35,593 nt of DNA from Bacteroidales bacterium UBA5382 (GCA_002409745.1 DHOU01000024.1:1-35593); one strand, 5' to 3'; positions 1 through 9,080 are shown, numbered from the stretch's first letter. The notes: generated by a model not told the origin, from the sequence alone. A program made the numbers and translations.

Positions 1-144
1 TTTCATGTACATGCTTCCAACAGTCAAGTGCAACCGCGGAAAACGGGCATCGTGGATGTCGATTTCGTAAAATCGGATTCCAAAGAAGATGTAGTCCCTA
101 TAAAGAAAGAATCTTTCAGGCATTTAAAAGCATTGTTTCCATAA
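1..144 (+). CDS. C-terminal fragment of an unidentified protein, cut by the window edge
   Basis: Frame 1 is open from the first base and stops at TAA 142-144, giving the last 47 residues of a protein. The tail is charged and ends in RHLKALFP, with no motif I recognise. It runs in the same direction as the glycan-degradation genes that follow, with a 100-base gap before the oxidoreductase, so it is plausibly the end of another enzyme of that locus. That is inference from position only. Base 145 onward shows no further open frame until the next gene. Confidence 0.6.
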   Translation, partial: FHVHASNSQVQPRKTGIVDVDFVKSDSKEDVVPIKKESFRHLKALFP

Positions 145-244
145 AATATGAACAGATGTCGACGCGATTCAAACCCGATAGTTACGCTTAGAGATAAAGT
201 CCCGATAAGAAAGAGACGGTAATGTTAATATTATAAAATTGATT

Positions 245-1594
245 ATGAATGGATTGTATAAACAGAACAGAAGAAGTTTTTTAAAGAAAATAGCAGTCGG
301 AACGGCAACTTTACCATTTATTCCGTCGGTTTTATCCGCAGCAGATTCTATATCCGCTCAAAAGGGTAGAAGGAGCTTGTCTGCGAATTCATTTATCAAT
401 ATCGCCCTAATAGGTAAAGGGGAAATGGGTACTGCAGATGCGAATACTTCCTTGTCACTCGGCGGTGTAAAATTAATCGGTGTTTGCGATCTGTACGATC
501 GGCGATTGGAAGATGCTAAACGACAGTGGGGTAATGACCTCTTTATTACGAAAGATTATAAAGAAATTCTTTCACGAAAAGATATAGATGCAGTCATTAT
601 AGCGACTCCCGATCATTGGCACCAATCGATAGCCATTGAAGCGATGGATGCCGGTAAACATGTATATTGCGAAAAGCCGGTAATTCATAAATTAAAGGAA
701 GGCAAAACCTTGATTCAGGCACAGAAAAAAAACAAAGTACTATTTCAAGCGGGTAACCAGGGAATGTCATCATGGGGAAATAGGGCTGCGCGATTATTAA
801 TTCATCAGGGAATAATTGGACCGGTGAATTTTATAAACGGGCAATTTACTGCAGCGCCCGGCAAACTGCATGCTTATAAGGCGCCAGATGATGCAAATGA
901 AAAAACAATCTGGTGGGATCGATTTTTAGGAAATGCACCTAAACGGCCATTCGACGCTCAACGTTTTTTTGCGTGGCGTAACTGGATGGACTATGGAACC
1001 GGTATCGCCGGAGATTTATTTGTTCATGTATTGGCAAGCGTGCATTATATCATGGATGCGATCGGACCCGGAAAAGTCTACAGCACGGGAGGCATACGTC
1101 ATTATACTGATGGCTCACGTGATACGCCGGATATCATGTTGGGATATTTTGATTATCCCGACAGAAATGCTCTAGGTTCTTTTACGTTGCAACTAGGCGC
1201 TAATTATGTGGATGGCATATCGAAAAAATGGGGGAGCGTCGATTTTACAATTATAGGTTCTAACGGCTCGTTGGAGGTCGGATGGGATAGAGTTATATTA
1301 AAAACGACCTATGATGCAAATGTGAATCATTTTGACGTGTTAAAGCAGTTTAGTGAAGTGAGTGTTGTTGAAAAAATATCTGCGCGTGAATTTGTTTTTC
1401 ACGTGGAAAATGGGTATAGGGGAGGGCATTATGATCACCATTTTAATTTCATCAATAGCATACGCAATGGCTTACCTTTGATTGCGGATGCCATTTTTGC
1501 AGTGCGTTCAGCTGCCCCGGCTTTATTAAGTTCCGAAAGTTACTTGCTGAATGAGGTGATTAAATGGGATGCTCAAAAACTTCAAATAGAATGA
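245..1594 (+). CDS. Secreted Gfo/Idh/MocA-family oxidoreductase
   Basis: This is a predicted NAD(P)-dependent oxidoreductase of the Gfo/Idh/MocA family, whose members typically oxidise, reduce or epimerise sugars. The N-terminus carries a twin-arginine export signal (NRRSFLKK, then a hydrophobic stretch to about residue 34), so the folded, cofactor-loaded enzyme is probably exported. The Rossmann loop GKGEMG is at residues 57-62 and the family hallmark EKP at residues 143-145. The C-terminal half is the alpha/beta substrate domain with histidine-rich segments such as HYDHHFNF. I chose ATG 245 over the in-frame TTG at 239 because it puts the twin arginines close to the N-terminus. At about 450 residues it has the usual length for exported Bacteroidales members. 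The substrate cannot be read from the sequence; the neighbouring GH78 and GH127 genes suggest a plant-type sugar. Confidence 0.88.
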   Translation: MNGLYKQNRRSFLKKIAVGTATLPFIPSVLSAADSISAQKGRRSLSANSFINIALIGKGEMGTADANTSLSLGGVKLIGVCDLYDRRLEDAKRQWGNDLFITKDYKEILSRKDIDAVIIATPDHWHQSIAIEAMDAGKHVYCEKPVIHKLKEGKTLIQAQKKNKVLFQAGNQGMSSWGNRAARLLIHQGIIGPVNFINGQFTAAPGKLHAYKAPDDANEKTIWWDRFLGNAPKRPFDAQRFFAWRNWMDYGTGIAGDLFVHVLASVHYIMDAIGPGKVYSTGGIRHYTDGSRDTPDIMLGYFDYPDRNALGSFTLQLGANYVDGISKKWGSVDFTIIGSNGSLEVGWDRVILKTTYDANVNHFDVLKQFSEVSVVEKISAREFVFHVENGYRGGHYDHHFNFINSIRNGLPLIADAIFAVRSAAPALLSSESYLLNEVIKWDAQKLQIE

Positions 1595-1716
1595 CAGAAA
1601 CAAGCTATTTACAACCTTGTAATGTATTTGGATACGGATATTTTGAAGCGGTTAAGGAGGTGTTTAAATAAACGGTAGATTTTTTTAGAGTGTCGGACGC
1701 ATTCATACATAGGCTG

Positions 1717-1747
1717 TTTGTTATTGTCTTTTTTATATTTATCTTTG
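1717..1747 (+). promoter_or_regulatory. Bacteroidota-type promoter of the first toxin-antitoxin pair
   Basis: TTTG at 1717-1720 (-33 element) and TATCTTTG at 1740-1747 (-7 element, consensus TAnnTTTG) are separated by 19 bases, the usual spacing for the primary sigma factor of this phylum. Transcription would start near 1753, about 30 bases before the antitoxin ATG at 1781. This also argues against the longer reading frame that opens at 1718, because that start would lie inside the promoter. Confidence 0.75.
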
Positions 1748-1780
1748 TACGCAAAAAGGTACACGATTAAATTAAAAATT

Positions 1781-2056
1781 ATGGCTATTATCCAAGTGAC
1801 TTCAAGAGAATTTAGAGAGAGACTCGCATCCTTATTTGATTTGGCGGATAAGGGAGAAAAAGTTGTTATTAAACGGGGTCGAAAGAGAGCATATACGCTT
1901 ACTCCGATTGAGGATGACGATTTGGATTTTACTCCCGAAATGCTCGAAAAAATCGACAGGTCGGTTCAAGAAGCAAAAGATGGAAAAACCTATGAGATGA
2001 AACAAAATGAAACCTTGGATGATTTCCTTAAGCGAGTGGAGAAATGTATCATGTGA
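1781..2056 (+). CDS. Phd/YefM-like antitoxin
   Basis: This is a predicted 91-residue antitoxin that would bind and neutralise the toxin encoded immediately downstream. The N-terminal 40 residues (MAIIQVTSREFRERL, then a KGEKVVIKRG segment) resemble the Phd/YefM DNA-binding fold, which normally also represses its own operon. The C-terminal half is acidic and charged, as expected for the part that wraps the toxin. The gene overlaps the toxin start by 13 bases, so translation of the two is probably coupled. ATG 1781 was chosen because an upstream in-frame start would fall within the promoter. The YoeB-type partner makes the pairing convincing; the subfamily is inferred. Confidence 0.82.
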   Translation: MAIIQVTSREFRERLASLFDLADKGEKVVIKRGRKRAYTLTPIEDDDLDFTPEMLEKIDRSVQEAKDGKTYEMKQNETLDDFLKRVEKCIM

Positions 2057-2316
2057 TTTTTACTCCGACTGCTATTAAAGATGTTCTTAAACTGAAAAAA
2101 TCAGAAGTCGGCGCTTACAAAAAACTTGAAAGCCTTATCGATGAATTGAAAGAACATCCTTACACCGGCACAGGAAAACCTAAACGTCTTTCCAATGATA
2201 AAACAGGACAATGGTCGAGAAGAATAACCCACAAACATAGGCTTGTTTATACTGTCGAAGAAGATAGATTACTTGTTTTAGTCCTTTCTTCAGCTGAACA
2301 TTATAGTGATAAATAG
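2044..2316 (+). CDS. yoeB: YoeB/Txe-family toxin (ribosome-dependent mRNA endonuclease family)
   Basis: This 90-residue protein has the characteristic YoeB core: GTGKPKRL (residues 42-49), QWSRRITHKHRLVY and a C-terminal HY (SSAEHYSDK). Family members cut mRNA at the ribosomal A site. By alignment to E. coli YoeB, the catalytic arginine (Arg65 there) is present in THKHRLVY and the C-terminal His-Tyr pair is present. The position of catalytic Glu46 is occupied by lysine in GKPKRL, and three residues follow the usual terminal tyrosine. Whether this changes activity cannot be told from the sequence. It overlaps its antitoxin by 13 bases, the standard arrangement of this module. Confidence 0.9.
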   Translation: MYHVIFTPTAIKDVLKLKKSEVGAYKKLESLIDELKEHPYTGTGKPKRLSNDKTGQWSRRITHKHRLVYTVEEDRLLVLVLSSAEHYSDK

Positions 2317-2448
2317 ATTCACCGTTTCTGAAATGTCAAAAACAATAGTCTTAAAATCATATTTCAAAGTATAAAGAAGAAATCTATTTGCTACTTTTAT
2401 GCCGTAAAATCTGAGAGGTGGAAAAATATAAATAAGAATAGACATAAA

Positions 2449-5157
2449 ATGAATCGGACAATCCTTTTACTTTCAATTGTTTTAATGCTAAATGGACTTC
2501 AGGGGAAGAGCCAGGTGACAGTCAATAACCTGAGATGTGAATATCTCGACAATCCATTGGGTATTGATGAAGCCCGGCCGCGGTTTACGTGGCAATTAAC
2601 ATCAGAAAAGTCCGGGATGTCTCAAACAGCCTATCAGTTGTCGGTCGGGAGGGATCAACAAGAGGTCGCCGGCGGACAGGGGAATAGTTGGAAATCCGAT
2701 ATAGTCGAATCCTCCGTTATTCCGGCGGTATATGAAGGGCCGGAGTTGTTGCCTTTTACCCGATATTTTTGGAGTGTACGGGTTTTGAATGACGAAGGAC
2801 AATGGTCGGACTGGTCGCAACCGGCGTTTTTTGAAACCGGAATCATGCATCCCTCTGGTTGGAAGGGCAGTTGGATTAGCGACGGAAACGGTTTCGACGG
2901 AAACAGCATTCAGGTGAAACAAGCGCCTTACTTCCGGAAAGAATTCCGCGCAGGCAAGGCGATTCGTTCGGCGCGCGCGTATATCGCGGTAGCCGGCTTG
3001 TACGAGTTGTATATTAACGGAGAAAGAGTGGGGGATCATCGCCTCGATCCTATGTATACACGATACGACCGGCGTAATTTATATGTTACGTATGATGTGA
3101 CCGCGCAGATAAAGAGGGGCGAAAATGCCATTGGCGTGGTATTGGGTAACGGATGGTACAACCATCAATCTACGGCGGTGTGGTTTTTCGACCGTGCACC
3201 GTGGCGTAACCGCCCTGCCTTTTGCCTGGATGTACATATCACGTATGAGGACGGTTCTACCGAAACAATCGTCACGGATAAGAGTTGGCGCACTTCTTTC
3301 GGACCGCTTGTTTTCAACAGTATTTATACGGCCGAACACTACGATGCCCGGTTGGAAAATAAAGGATGGAGCAGTCCCGATTTCGATGACAAACAATGGA
3401 AAGATGTTTTAAATCGCGCCGCGCCTTCGCGACAAATTACGGCACAAGCGTTGCATCCCATCCGCCACACGCAGGAGATTCCCGCAAAAGAAATGAAACG
3501 CATAAACGACCGTACCTGGCTGTTCGATTTCGGTAGAAACATTGCCGGAGTGACCCGGATAAAAGTCGCGGGTGAAGAGGGGACGGTAATCCGCCTGGAA
3601 CACGGGGAGCGCCTTGATTCGATAGGGCGCCTCGATATGTCGAATATCGACCTGCATTACCGTCCGACCGATGATAGCGATCCTTTTCAGACGGATATTT
3701 TTATCCTGAGCGGAAAAGGAGAGGATGAATTCATGCCGCGGTTTAATTATAAAGGATTCCAATATGTGGAAGTCACTTCCGATCGGCCGTTGGAGCTATC
3801 AAAAGAAAATCTTACCGCCTATTTCATGCATAGCGATGTGCCGGCATCGGGCAACATTCATTCATCGAACGAAACATTGAATAAAATATGGCAAGCAGGA
3901 AATGCTGCGTATCTCTCCAATTTATTCGGTTACCCTACCGATTGCCCGCAGCGCGAGAAAAACGGATGGACGGGCGATGCGCATATCGCCATTGAAACGG
4001 GATTGTATAGCTTCGACGGAATCACGGTATATGAGAAATGGCTGGCCGACCATCGCGATGAACAGCAACCCAACGGGGTACTGCCGTCCATCATTCCTTC
4101 CAACGGATGGGGGTATGAATGGGGCAACGGGCCCGACTGGACAAGTACCATCGCCATCATTCCCTGGAATATCTATCTGTTTTACGGGGATTCGAGATTA
4201 TTGGAACGCTGTTACGACAATATCAAACGCTATGTCGACCATATCGATGAAACGTATCCTTCGGGATTGACCGATTGGGGACTGGGCGATTGGGTGCCCG
4301 TGAAATCGCAGTCGCCGAAAGAATTTACCTCTTCTACTTATTTTTATGTGGATGCGCTGATACTTGCCAAAGCGGCGAAGATTTTCGGTAAGCAAGCTGA
4401 TTTTGAAAAGTACTCCACGCTGGCCGGAAAGATACGGAAGGCGATAAATGACAAGTATCTTAATAATGAAACGGGTGTGTATGGGAGCGGACTGCAAACG
4501 GAGCAAAGCGTGGCGTTGCATTGGGGGCTGGTTCCGCCCGAATTGGAAGAAAAGGTGGCGGCGAATCTTGCCAAACGGGTAGAAGCCGATAACAAGCATA
4601 TCGATGTGGGGTTGTTGGGAACCAAAACCATTCTCAACGCATTGAGCGAAAACGGGTATCCGCAACTGGCGTGGGAAGTGGCCTCGCAGGAAACATTCCC
4701 TTCGTGGGGGTGGTGGATTGCCAACGGCGCCACGACTTTTTACGAGAACTGGGATATTCATGCCGCAAACGATATCTCGATGAATCATATCATGTTCGGG
4801 GAAATTAATGCGTGGTATTATAAAGGATTGGGCGGTATATTTCCCGACGAAGAGCATCCCGGTTTTAAACGGGTGATATTGAAGCCCAACTTTGTTACCG
4901 GTCTCGACCATTTCGAGGCTTCGCACGAAGGACCTTACGGCCGCATTGTCTCTTCATGGAAGAAAAAAGGGAAAGTCGTTGAGTATAAGGTTTCCGTGCC
5001 GGCCAATAGCTCCGCTCTCTTGTATTTAAACGGAAAACGGATCACGGAAAATAATCGGGCACTCCGGGAAAATCCGTTGATAGAAGCAAATCAATCAGGC
5101 GACGGCGCGACTGTCCTTGCGTTGAAAGCGGGAGAATATGTGTTTGAAATCAGATAG
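2449..5157 (+). CDS. Secreted GH78 family alpha-L-rhamnosidase (first of four)
   Basis: This predicted exo-acting alpha-L-rhamnosidase of glycoside hydrolase family 78 has 902 residues with a signal peptide at about 1-21. The order is as in the family: an N-terminal Fn3-like domain (NLRCEYLDNPLGID near residue 27), the Bac_rhamnosid_N lectin-like domain (AYIAVAGLYELYINGERVG), a beta-sandwich, the (alpha/alpha)6 barrel and a C-terminal sandwich. The active-site stretch DCPQREKNGWTGDAH begins at Asp498, giving Asp498, Glu503 and Asp510 at the conserved acidic positions. The fourth acid is Glu766 in TTFYENWD. All four match the acids known from characterised GH78 enzymes, so it should be active. 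The signal peptide has no lipobox, suggesting a periplasmic protein. It precedes three further GH78 genes on the same strand. Confidence 0.93.
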   Translation: MNRTILLLSIVLMLNGLQGKSQVTVNNLRCEYLDNPLGIDEARPRFTWQLTSEKSGMSQTAYQLSVGRDQQEVAGGQGNSWKSDIVESSVIPAVYEGPELLPFTRYFWSVRVLNDEGQWSDWSQPAFFETGIMHPSGWKGSWISDGNGFDGNSIQVKQAPYFRKEFRAGKAIRSARAYIAVAGLYELYINGERVGDHRLDPMYTRYDRRNLYVTYDVTAQIKRGENAIGVVLGNGWYNHQSTAVWFFDRAPWRNRPAFCLDVHITYEDGSTETIVTDKSWRTSFGPLVFNSIYTAEHYDARLENKGWSSPDFDDKQWKDVLNRAAPSRQITAQALHPIRHTQEIPAKEMKRINDRTWLFDFGRNIAGVTRIKVAGEEGTVIRLEHGERLDSIGRLDMSNIDLHYRPTDDSDPFQTDIFILSGKGEDEFMPRFNYKGFQYVEVTSDRPLELSKENLTAYFMHSDVPASGNIHSSNETLNKIWQAGNAAYLSNLFGYPTDCPQREKNGWTGDAHIAIETGLYSFDGITVYEKWLADHRDEQQPNGVLPSIIPSNGWGYEWGNGPDWTSTIAIIPWNIYLFYGDSRLLERCYDNIKRYVDHIDETYPSGLTDWGLGDWVPVKSQSPKEFTSSTYFYVDALILAKAAKIFGKQADFEKYSTLAGKIRKAINDKYLNNETGVYGSGLQTEQSVALHWGLVPPELEEKVAANLAKRVEADNKHIDVGLLGTKTILNALSENGYPQLAWEVASQETFPSWGWWIANGATTFYENWDIHAANDISMNHIMFGEINAWYYKGLGGIFPDEEHPGFKRVILKPNFVTGLDHFEASHEGPYGRIVSSWKKKGKVVEYKVSVPANSSALLYLNGKRITENNRALRENPLIEANQSGDGATVLALKAGEYVFEIR

Positions 5158-5170
5158 AAATAGGCCTACG

Positions 5171-5249
5171 GCGATAAAGAAAGATAGTGCTTCGCGATAG
5201 TTAAAAGAGAGGCTTAAAGCGATAAAGGATAATGCTTCACGATAAAAGA
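5171..5249 (+). repeat. Imperfect direct repeat between two GH78 genes
   Basis: Two copies starting GCGATAAAG occur at 5171-5208 and 5219-5249. Both contain a TGCTTC core followed by CGATA and an AAAAGA or AAAGA end, with small indels. A weaker AGATAAA motif continues to the next ATG at 5275. The 117-base gap between the two GH78 genes consists largely of this repeat. I see no terminator or clear promoter in it. Confidence 0.6.
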
Positions 5250-5274
5250 ACTTCGGGAGATAAAAAAAGATAAA

Positions 5275-7998
5275 ATGAAATTCAGGTATAAATCGATCGT
5301 GTTTTTAGCTTTGCTGATCGTGGGATGCCGGTATGCGGGGACGGTATATGCGGCGGATTTGAAGATAGTTAAAACGACATGTGAGTATCAGGAGTCGCCA
5401 TTGTTGGTCGATGACGGTGCTCCCCGGTTCGGATGGATGCTCGAATCGAAACAAAACGGTTCTGAGCAATCAGCGTATGCGTTGGAACTATATGACAACG
5501 ACAACAAAAGAATCTGGGCGTCGGGAAAGATACGCTCCCATGAAAGCCAACATGTAAAATATATTGGTAACGCCGTGTTGGTACCGGGCGCGAAGTACCA
5601 TTGGCGGGTCAGGGTGTGGGATGAAAACGACCGTCCGGCGGCATGGAGCGAAAAAAATAGTTTCCGCATGGCCCCTGCTTCCGGGCAACTCAGCGCAAAG
5701 TGGGTCGGCGCTATCACGAAGGCGCAATCCCGCTTGCCGGAAGGACGGCACTTCCACGGGTTGGCGGAAACCTCGGAAAAGGCGGAGCAATGGCGGAGAA
5801 CACACCCATTGTCGAAACAAAGCATTTATCTGCGGAAATCCTTTGCCGCCGACAGGAAAGTGGCGGATGCTATCGTATATGTCAGCGGGTTGGGACATTA
5901 TGAATTGACTTTAAATGGAGAAAAGACGGGTGACGATGTTTTTAATCCCTTATGGAGCGATTACGATAAAACGGTTTATTACAACGCATACGATGTAACC
6001 CGTCTCTTGAAGCGGGGAGAAAATGTTTTGGGCGTGCTTCTCGGTAACGGGTTCTACAATGAACAGGGCGGCAGGTATAAGAAGATGCAGGTGAGTTTCG
6101 GCCCGCCCACCCTGCTCCTTACGCTTCAGGTCACCTATGCCGATGGAACGAAAGAAACCATTACTTCCGATGAAGATTGGAAATACGCCTTTAGCCCGCT
6201 CGTATTTAATGATATGTACGGCGGGGAAGATTATGACGCGCGATTGGAACAAGACGGTTGGAATAAGCCCGGATTCGATGATTCGCAGTGGCAGCCTGTC
6301 GTGGTGCAGGAAGCACCCTCCGGAACGCTTCTTCCTCAACAGGCATCCCCGGTAAAAGAAATGGACTATTTTCCGGTAAAAAGCATGCAACGGATCGGTG
6401 AGGTGTATGTGCTGGATATGGGGCAAAACCTGTCGGGATATCCGGTTATCACCGTTAAAGGCCAGAGAGGAGCTAAAATAAGGTTGACGGTCGCGGAACG
6501 CTTGAATGACGACGGATCGATTAATCAATCCCAATCGGGAGCTCCTTATTATTATGAATATACCTTGAAAGGCGGCGGAGAGGAAAAATGGCGTCCCCGT
6601 TTTTCGTATTACGGATACCGTTATATTCAAATTGAAGGAGCGAAACCGGAAGGAGCGGCCGATACACGCGACTTGCCGGTATGGACGGAAGCGCTTTCCT
6701 GCTTTGTTTACAACTCGGCTCCTTCCGCCGGCAGTTTCCATTGTTCGAACGAACTGTTCAACGACGTGCACCGCATTATTGTGAATGCCATCAAGAGCAA
6801 TATGCAGGCGGTGTTTACCGATTGCCCCCATCGCGAGAAGTTAGGATGGCTCGAACAACTGCATTTAAACGGGCCGGGATTATTTTATAATTTCAACCTT
6901 ACCCGGCTTGTCCCGAAAATACTGCGGGACATGCAGGATGCCCAATTGCCGAACGGATTGATCCCCGATATCGCACCCGAGTATGTGGTGTTCGAGGGGG
7001 GATTCAGGGACTCGCCCGAATGGGGAAGCGCCGCGGTGGTCCTTCCTTTCATGTATTATCAGTACTATGGCGACCCGTCGTTGGTTACCGGATATTACGA
7101 GATGATGAAAAGGTATGTCGATTATTTGTCATCCACAGCTACCGGCCATATAGTCTCTCACGGACTGGGCGATTGGTATGATTATCATCCCGAACTGCCT
7201 GCCGGCGTTTCGCATAATACCCCCGTGCCCTTGGTCGCGACGGCACATTATTATATGGATATCGTCTATCTGGCGCAGGCGGCCGAGATGGCCGGAAGAG
7301 ACGAAGATACCCGGCGTTATTCTTCATTGGCAAAAGAAGTAAAAAAATCTTTTAACGAAACGTTTTTCGATGCCGGGCGGAAAGAATACGGTACGGGTAG
7401 CCAGGCCTCGAATGCTTTACCCTTGTTTCTGGATTTGGTGGAACCGGCTTACAGGGAAGAGGTATTGAACCATTTGGTGAAGGACATCGAGGCGCATGGA
7501 TATAAGCTGACGACCGGTGATGTGGGCAACCGGTATTTGTTCCGGACATTGGCGGATAACGGATTGAACGAGGTCATGTATACGATGCATAATCATCGTG
7601 ATGTACCGGGATACGGATTTCAGATACAATTTGGAGCGACGACGCTCACCGAACAGTGGGACCCGAGGAAAGGTAATTCGTGGAATCATTTTATGATGGG
7701 GCCGATTGAGGAATGGTTTTACCGTTCGTTGGCCGGCATCCGTCCCTTTGAAGATCATCCCGGCGGATTCGGGCATTTTATAATAGCTCCCGAGCCTGTT
7801 GGCGACTTATCGTTTGTCCGGGCATCACATGAAACATTATACGGTACCGTTCGAGTGGAGTGGCAACGGCAAGGAGATGTGTTGGAATTGCAGGTGGAGA
7901 TTCCCGTGAATTGTACGGCCGATATCGTTTTGCCCGGCAAGACGCCGGCGAAGGCTGTCAAGGGCGGGCTATATCGTTTTCGGGAAATCGTGGAGTAG
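5275..7998 (+). CDS. Exported GH78-family glycosidase with a variant active-site motif
   Basis: This 907-residue protein has GH78 domain order: N-terminal Fn3-like part (TCEYQESPLLVDD), lectin-like domain (IVYVSGLGHYELTLNGEKTG), beta-sandwich, (alpha/alpha)6 barrel and C-terminal sandwich. The active-site stretch reads DCPHREKLGWLEQLH from Asp516. Asp516 and Glu521 are kept, but the third acid of the usual GWxGDA pattern is replaced by Gln528 (WLEQ). The distal acid is kept as Glu793 in TLTEQWDP. A WLEQ variant suggests a GH78 subgroup with a different subsite or substrate. The N-terminus is ambiguous: LLIVGC could be a lipobox, or cleavage could follow TVYAA further on. It lies 117 bases after the preceding GH78 gene. 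Confidence 0.88.
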   Translation: MKFRYKSIVFLALLIVGCRYAGTVYAADLKIVKTTCEYQESPLLVDDGAPRFGWMLESKQNGSEQSAYALELYDNDNKRIWASGKIRSHESQHVKYIGNAVLVPGAKYHWRVRVWDENDRPAAWSEKNSFRMAPASGQLSAKWVGAITKAQSRLPEGRHFHGLAETSEKAEQWRRTHPLSKQSIYLRKSFAADRKVADAIVYVSGLGHYELTLNGEKTGDDVFNPLWSDYDKTVYYNAYDVTRLLKRGENVLGVLLGNGFYNEQGGRYKKMQVSFGPPTLLLTLQVTYADGTKETITSDEDWKYAFSPLVFNDMYGGEDYDARLEQDGWNKPGFDDSQWQPVVVQEAPSGTLLPQQASPVKEMDYFPVKSMQRIGEVYVLDMGQNLSGYPVITVKGQRGAKIRLTVAERLNDDGSINQSQSGAPYYYEYTLKGGGEEKWRPRFSYYGYRYIQIEGAKPEGAADTRDLPVWTEALSCFVYNSAPSAGSFHCSNELFNDVHRIIVNAIKSNMQAVFTDCPHREKLGWLEQLHLNGPGLFYNFNLTRLVPKILRDMQDAQLPNGLIPDIAPEYVVFEGGFRDSPEWGSAAVVLPFMYYQYYGDPSLVTGYYEMMKRYVDYLSSTATGHIVSHGLGDWYDYHPELPAGVSHNTPVPLVATAHYYMDIVYLAQAAEMAGRDEDTRRYSSLAKEVKKSFNETFFDAGRKEYGTGSQASNALPLFLDLVEPAYREEVLNHLVKDIEAHGYKLTTGDVGNRYLFRTLADNGLNEVMYTMHNHRDVPGYGFQIQFGATTLTEQWDPRKGNSWNHFMMGPIEEWFYRSLAGIRPFEDHPGGFGHFIIAPEPVGDLSFVRASHETLYGTVRVEWQRQGDVLELQVEIPVNCTADIVLPGKTPAKAVKGGLYRFREIVE

Positions 7999-8156
7999 CT
8001 TGTTGAGAACACGAACAACGCAAAGTAGATGTGAAATAAGGAAAAGTTCCTTTGCAACAACGTCGAGTTCTTCTGCAACAAGGGTATGTAGAAATGAAAT
8101 AGTATTGGAACCCTATATAGAAAAGCGAGAGCTTACCAATTATTGAATTAATAATT

Positions 8157-9053
8157 ATGAAACAGTTTTATTTGTTCGTGATCTTTTTAGCCGTTCAGGT
8201 AGCGGCTTTTGGACAACAGCCCAAAGAGATTCTTTTATATGATAAAATCGAAGAGACAATTCCGGAAGAGCATATCCGTGATCAAGGGGGGAACCTGATT
8301 GTCTCGAAAGTAACCAATCCGTCTTTAACGGCCTATATCCCATCGGGTAAAGCGAAAGCGGCGGTGATTATCTGTCCGGGTGGTGCATACGAGAATCTGC
8401 ATATTCAACGGGAGGGATTCCGGGTGGCGGAAGCTTTCAATAAAGAAGGTGTCGCCGCATTTGTCCTGAAATACCGGTTGCCGGATGAACAGATTGTACA
8501 GGATGCGGCGTTTGCACCCCTGAAAGATGCCCAACGGGCGATTCAACTCGTGCGTGAAAGAGCGACGGAGTGGGGTGTCGATCCCGATAAAGTCGGAATC
8601 ATGGGCTTTTCTGCCGGCGGGCATTTAGCTTCGTCATTGGGCGTTCATTACGATACCCTGCTGGTCGATAATGACCGGGAAATAAATCTTCGCCCTGACT
8701 TTATGATCCTTATTTATCCCGTTATCAGTTTTTCGGATGAAATAACCCACGGAGGCTCGAAACATAATTTATTGGGAGATCATCCGAGTGAAGAGTCCGT
8801 AAAGTTTTTCACCAATGACCTGCAAGTAAATACGGAGAGTCCGAAGACGGTGTTGATCCATGCCGGTGACGATGGACTCGTTCCTGTCGACAACAGTGTC
8901 TATTTTTACGAAGCGTTGCGTAAGCACCATGTTCCTGCCGAATTGCATATCTATTCGAGAGGCAATCACGGATTCGGAGAGACTCCGGCTTTCGGGGAGT
9001 GGTTCGGGCGTTGTATCCATTGGCTCAAGACAGAGAAGGAGATTATGAATTAA
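8157..9053 (+). CDS. Secreted alpha/beta-hydrolase, probable carbohydrate esterase
   Basis: This 298-residue secreted hydrolase has a signal peptide ending about residue 20 (VAAFGQ). The fold markers are the oxyanion segment CPGGAYENL, the nucleophile elbow GFSAGGH with Ser152, the acid in GDDGLVP (probably Asp239) and the base His271 in GNHGFG. This BD-FAE/acetylesterase-like type often accompanies glycan-degradation genes, where it removes acetyl or feruloyl groups so that glycosidases can reach the sugar. Set between GH78 and GH127 genes it would fit deacylation of a pectic or hemicellulosic glycan. The exact ester is not determinable. The next gene follows after only 27 bases, so the two are probably cotranscribed. 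Confidence 0.87.
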   Translation: MKQFYLFVIFLAVQVAAFGQQPKEILLYDKIEETIPEEHIRDQGGNLIVSKVTNPSLTAYIPSGKAKAAVIICPGGAYENLHIQREGFRVAEAFNKEGVAAFVLKYRLPDEQIVQDAAFAPLKDAQRAIQLVRERATEWGVDPDKVGIMGFSAGGHLASSLGVHYDTLLVDNDREINLRPDFMILIYPVISFSDEITHGGSKHNLLGDHPSEESVKFFTNDLQVNTESPKTVLIHAGDDGLVPVDNSVYFYEALRKHHVPAELHIYSRGNHGFGETPAFGEWFGRCIHWLKTEKEIMN

Positions 9054-9080
9054 TTACGAATTACGAATTACGAATTACGA
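9054..9080 (+). repeat. Four-copy 7-bp tandem repeat filling the gap before a start codon
   Basis: TTACGAA is repeated from base 9054, directly after the esterase stop codon, to the start codon of the GH127 gene; the last A of the fourth copy is the A of ATG 9081. The whole 27-base spacer is repeat, and there is no Shine-Dalgarno sequence. Copy-number change by slippage would alter the spacing between the two genes without altering either protein. Confidence 0.85.

Noticed and set aside
2385..2399. Promoter before the first GH78 gene (TATTTG and TACTTTTA)
   Set aside because: Neither matches TAnnTTTG well and the spacing to a -33 element does not fit.
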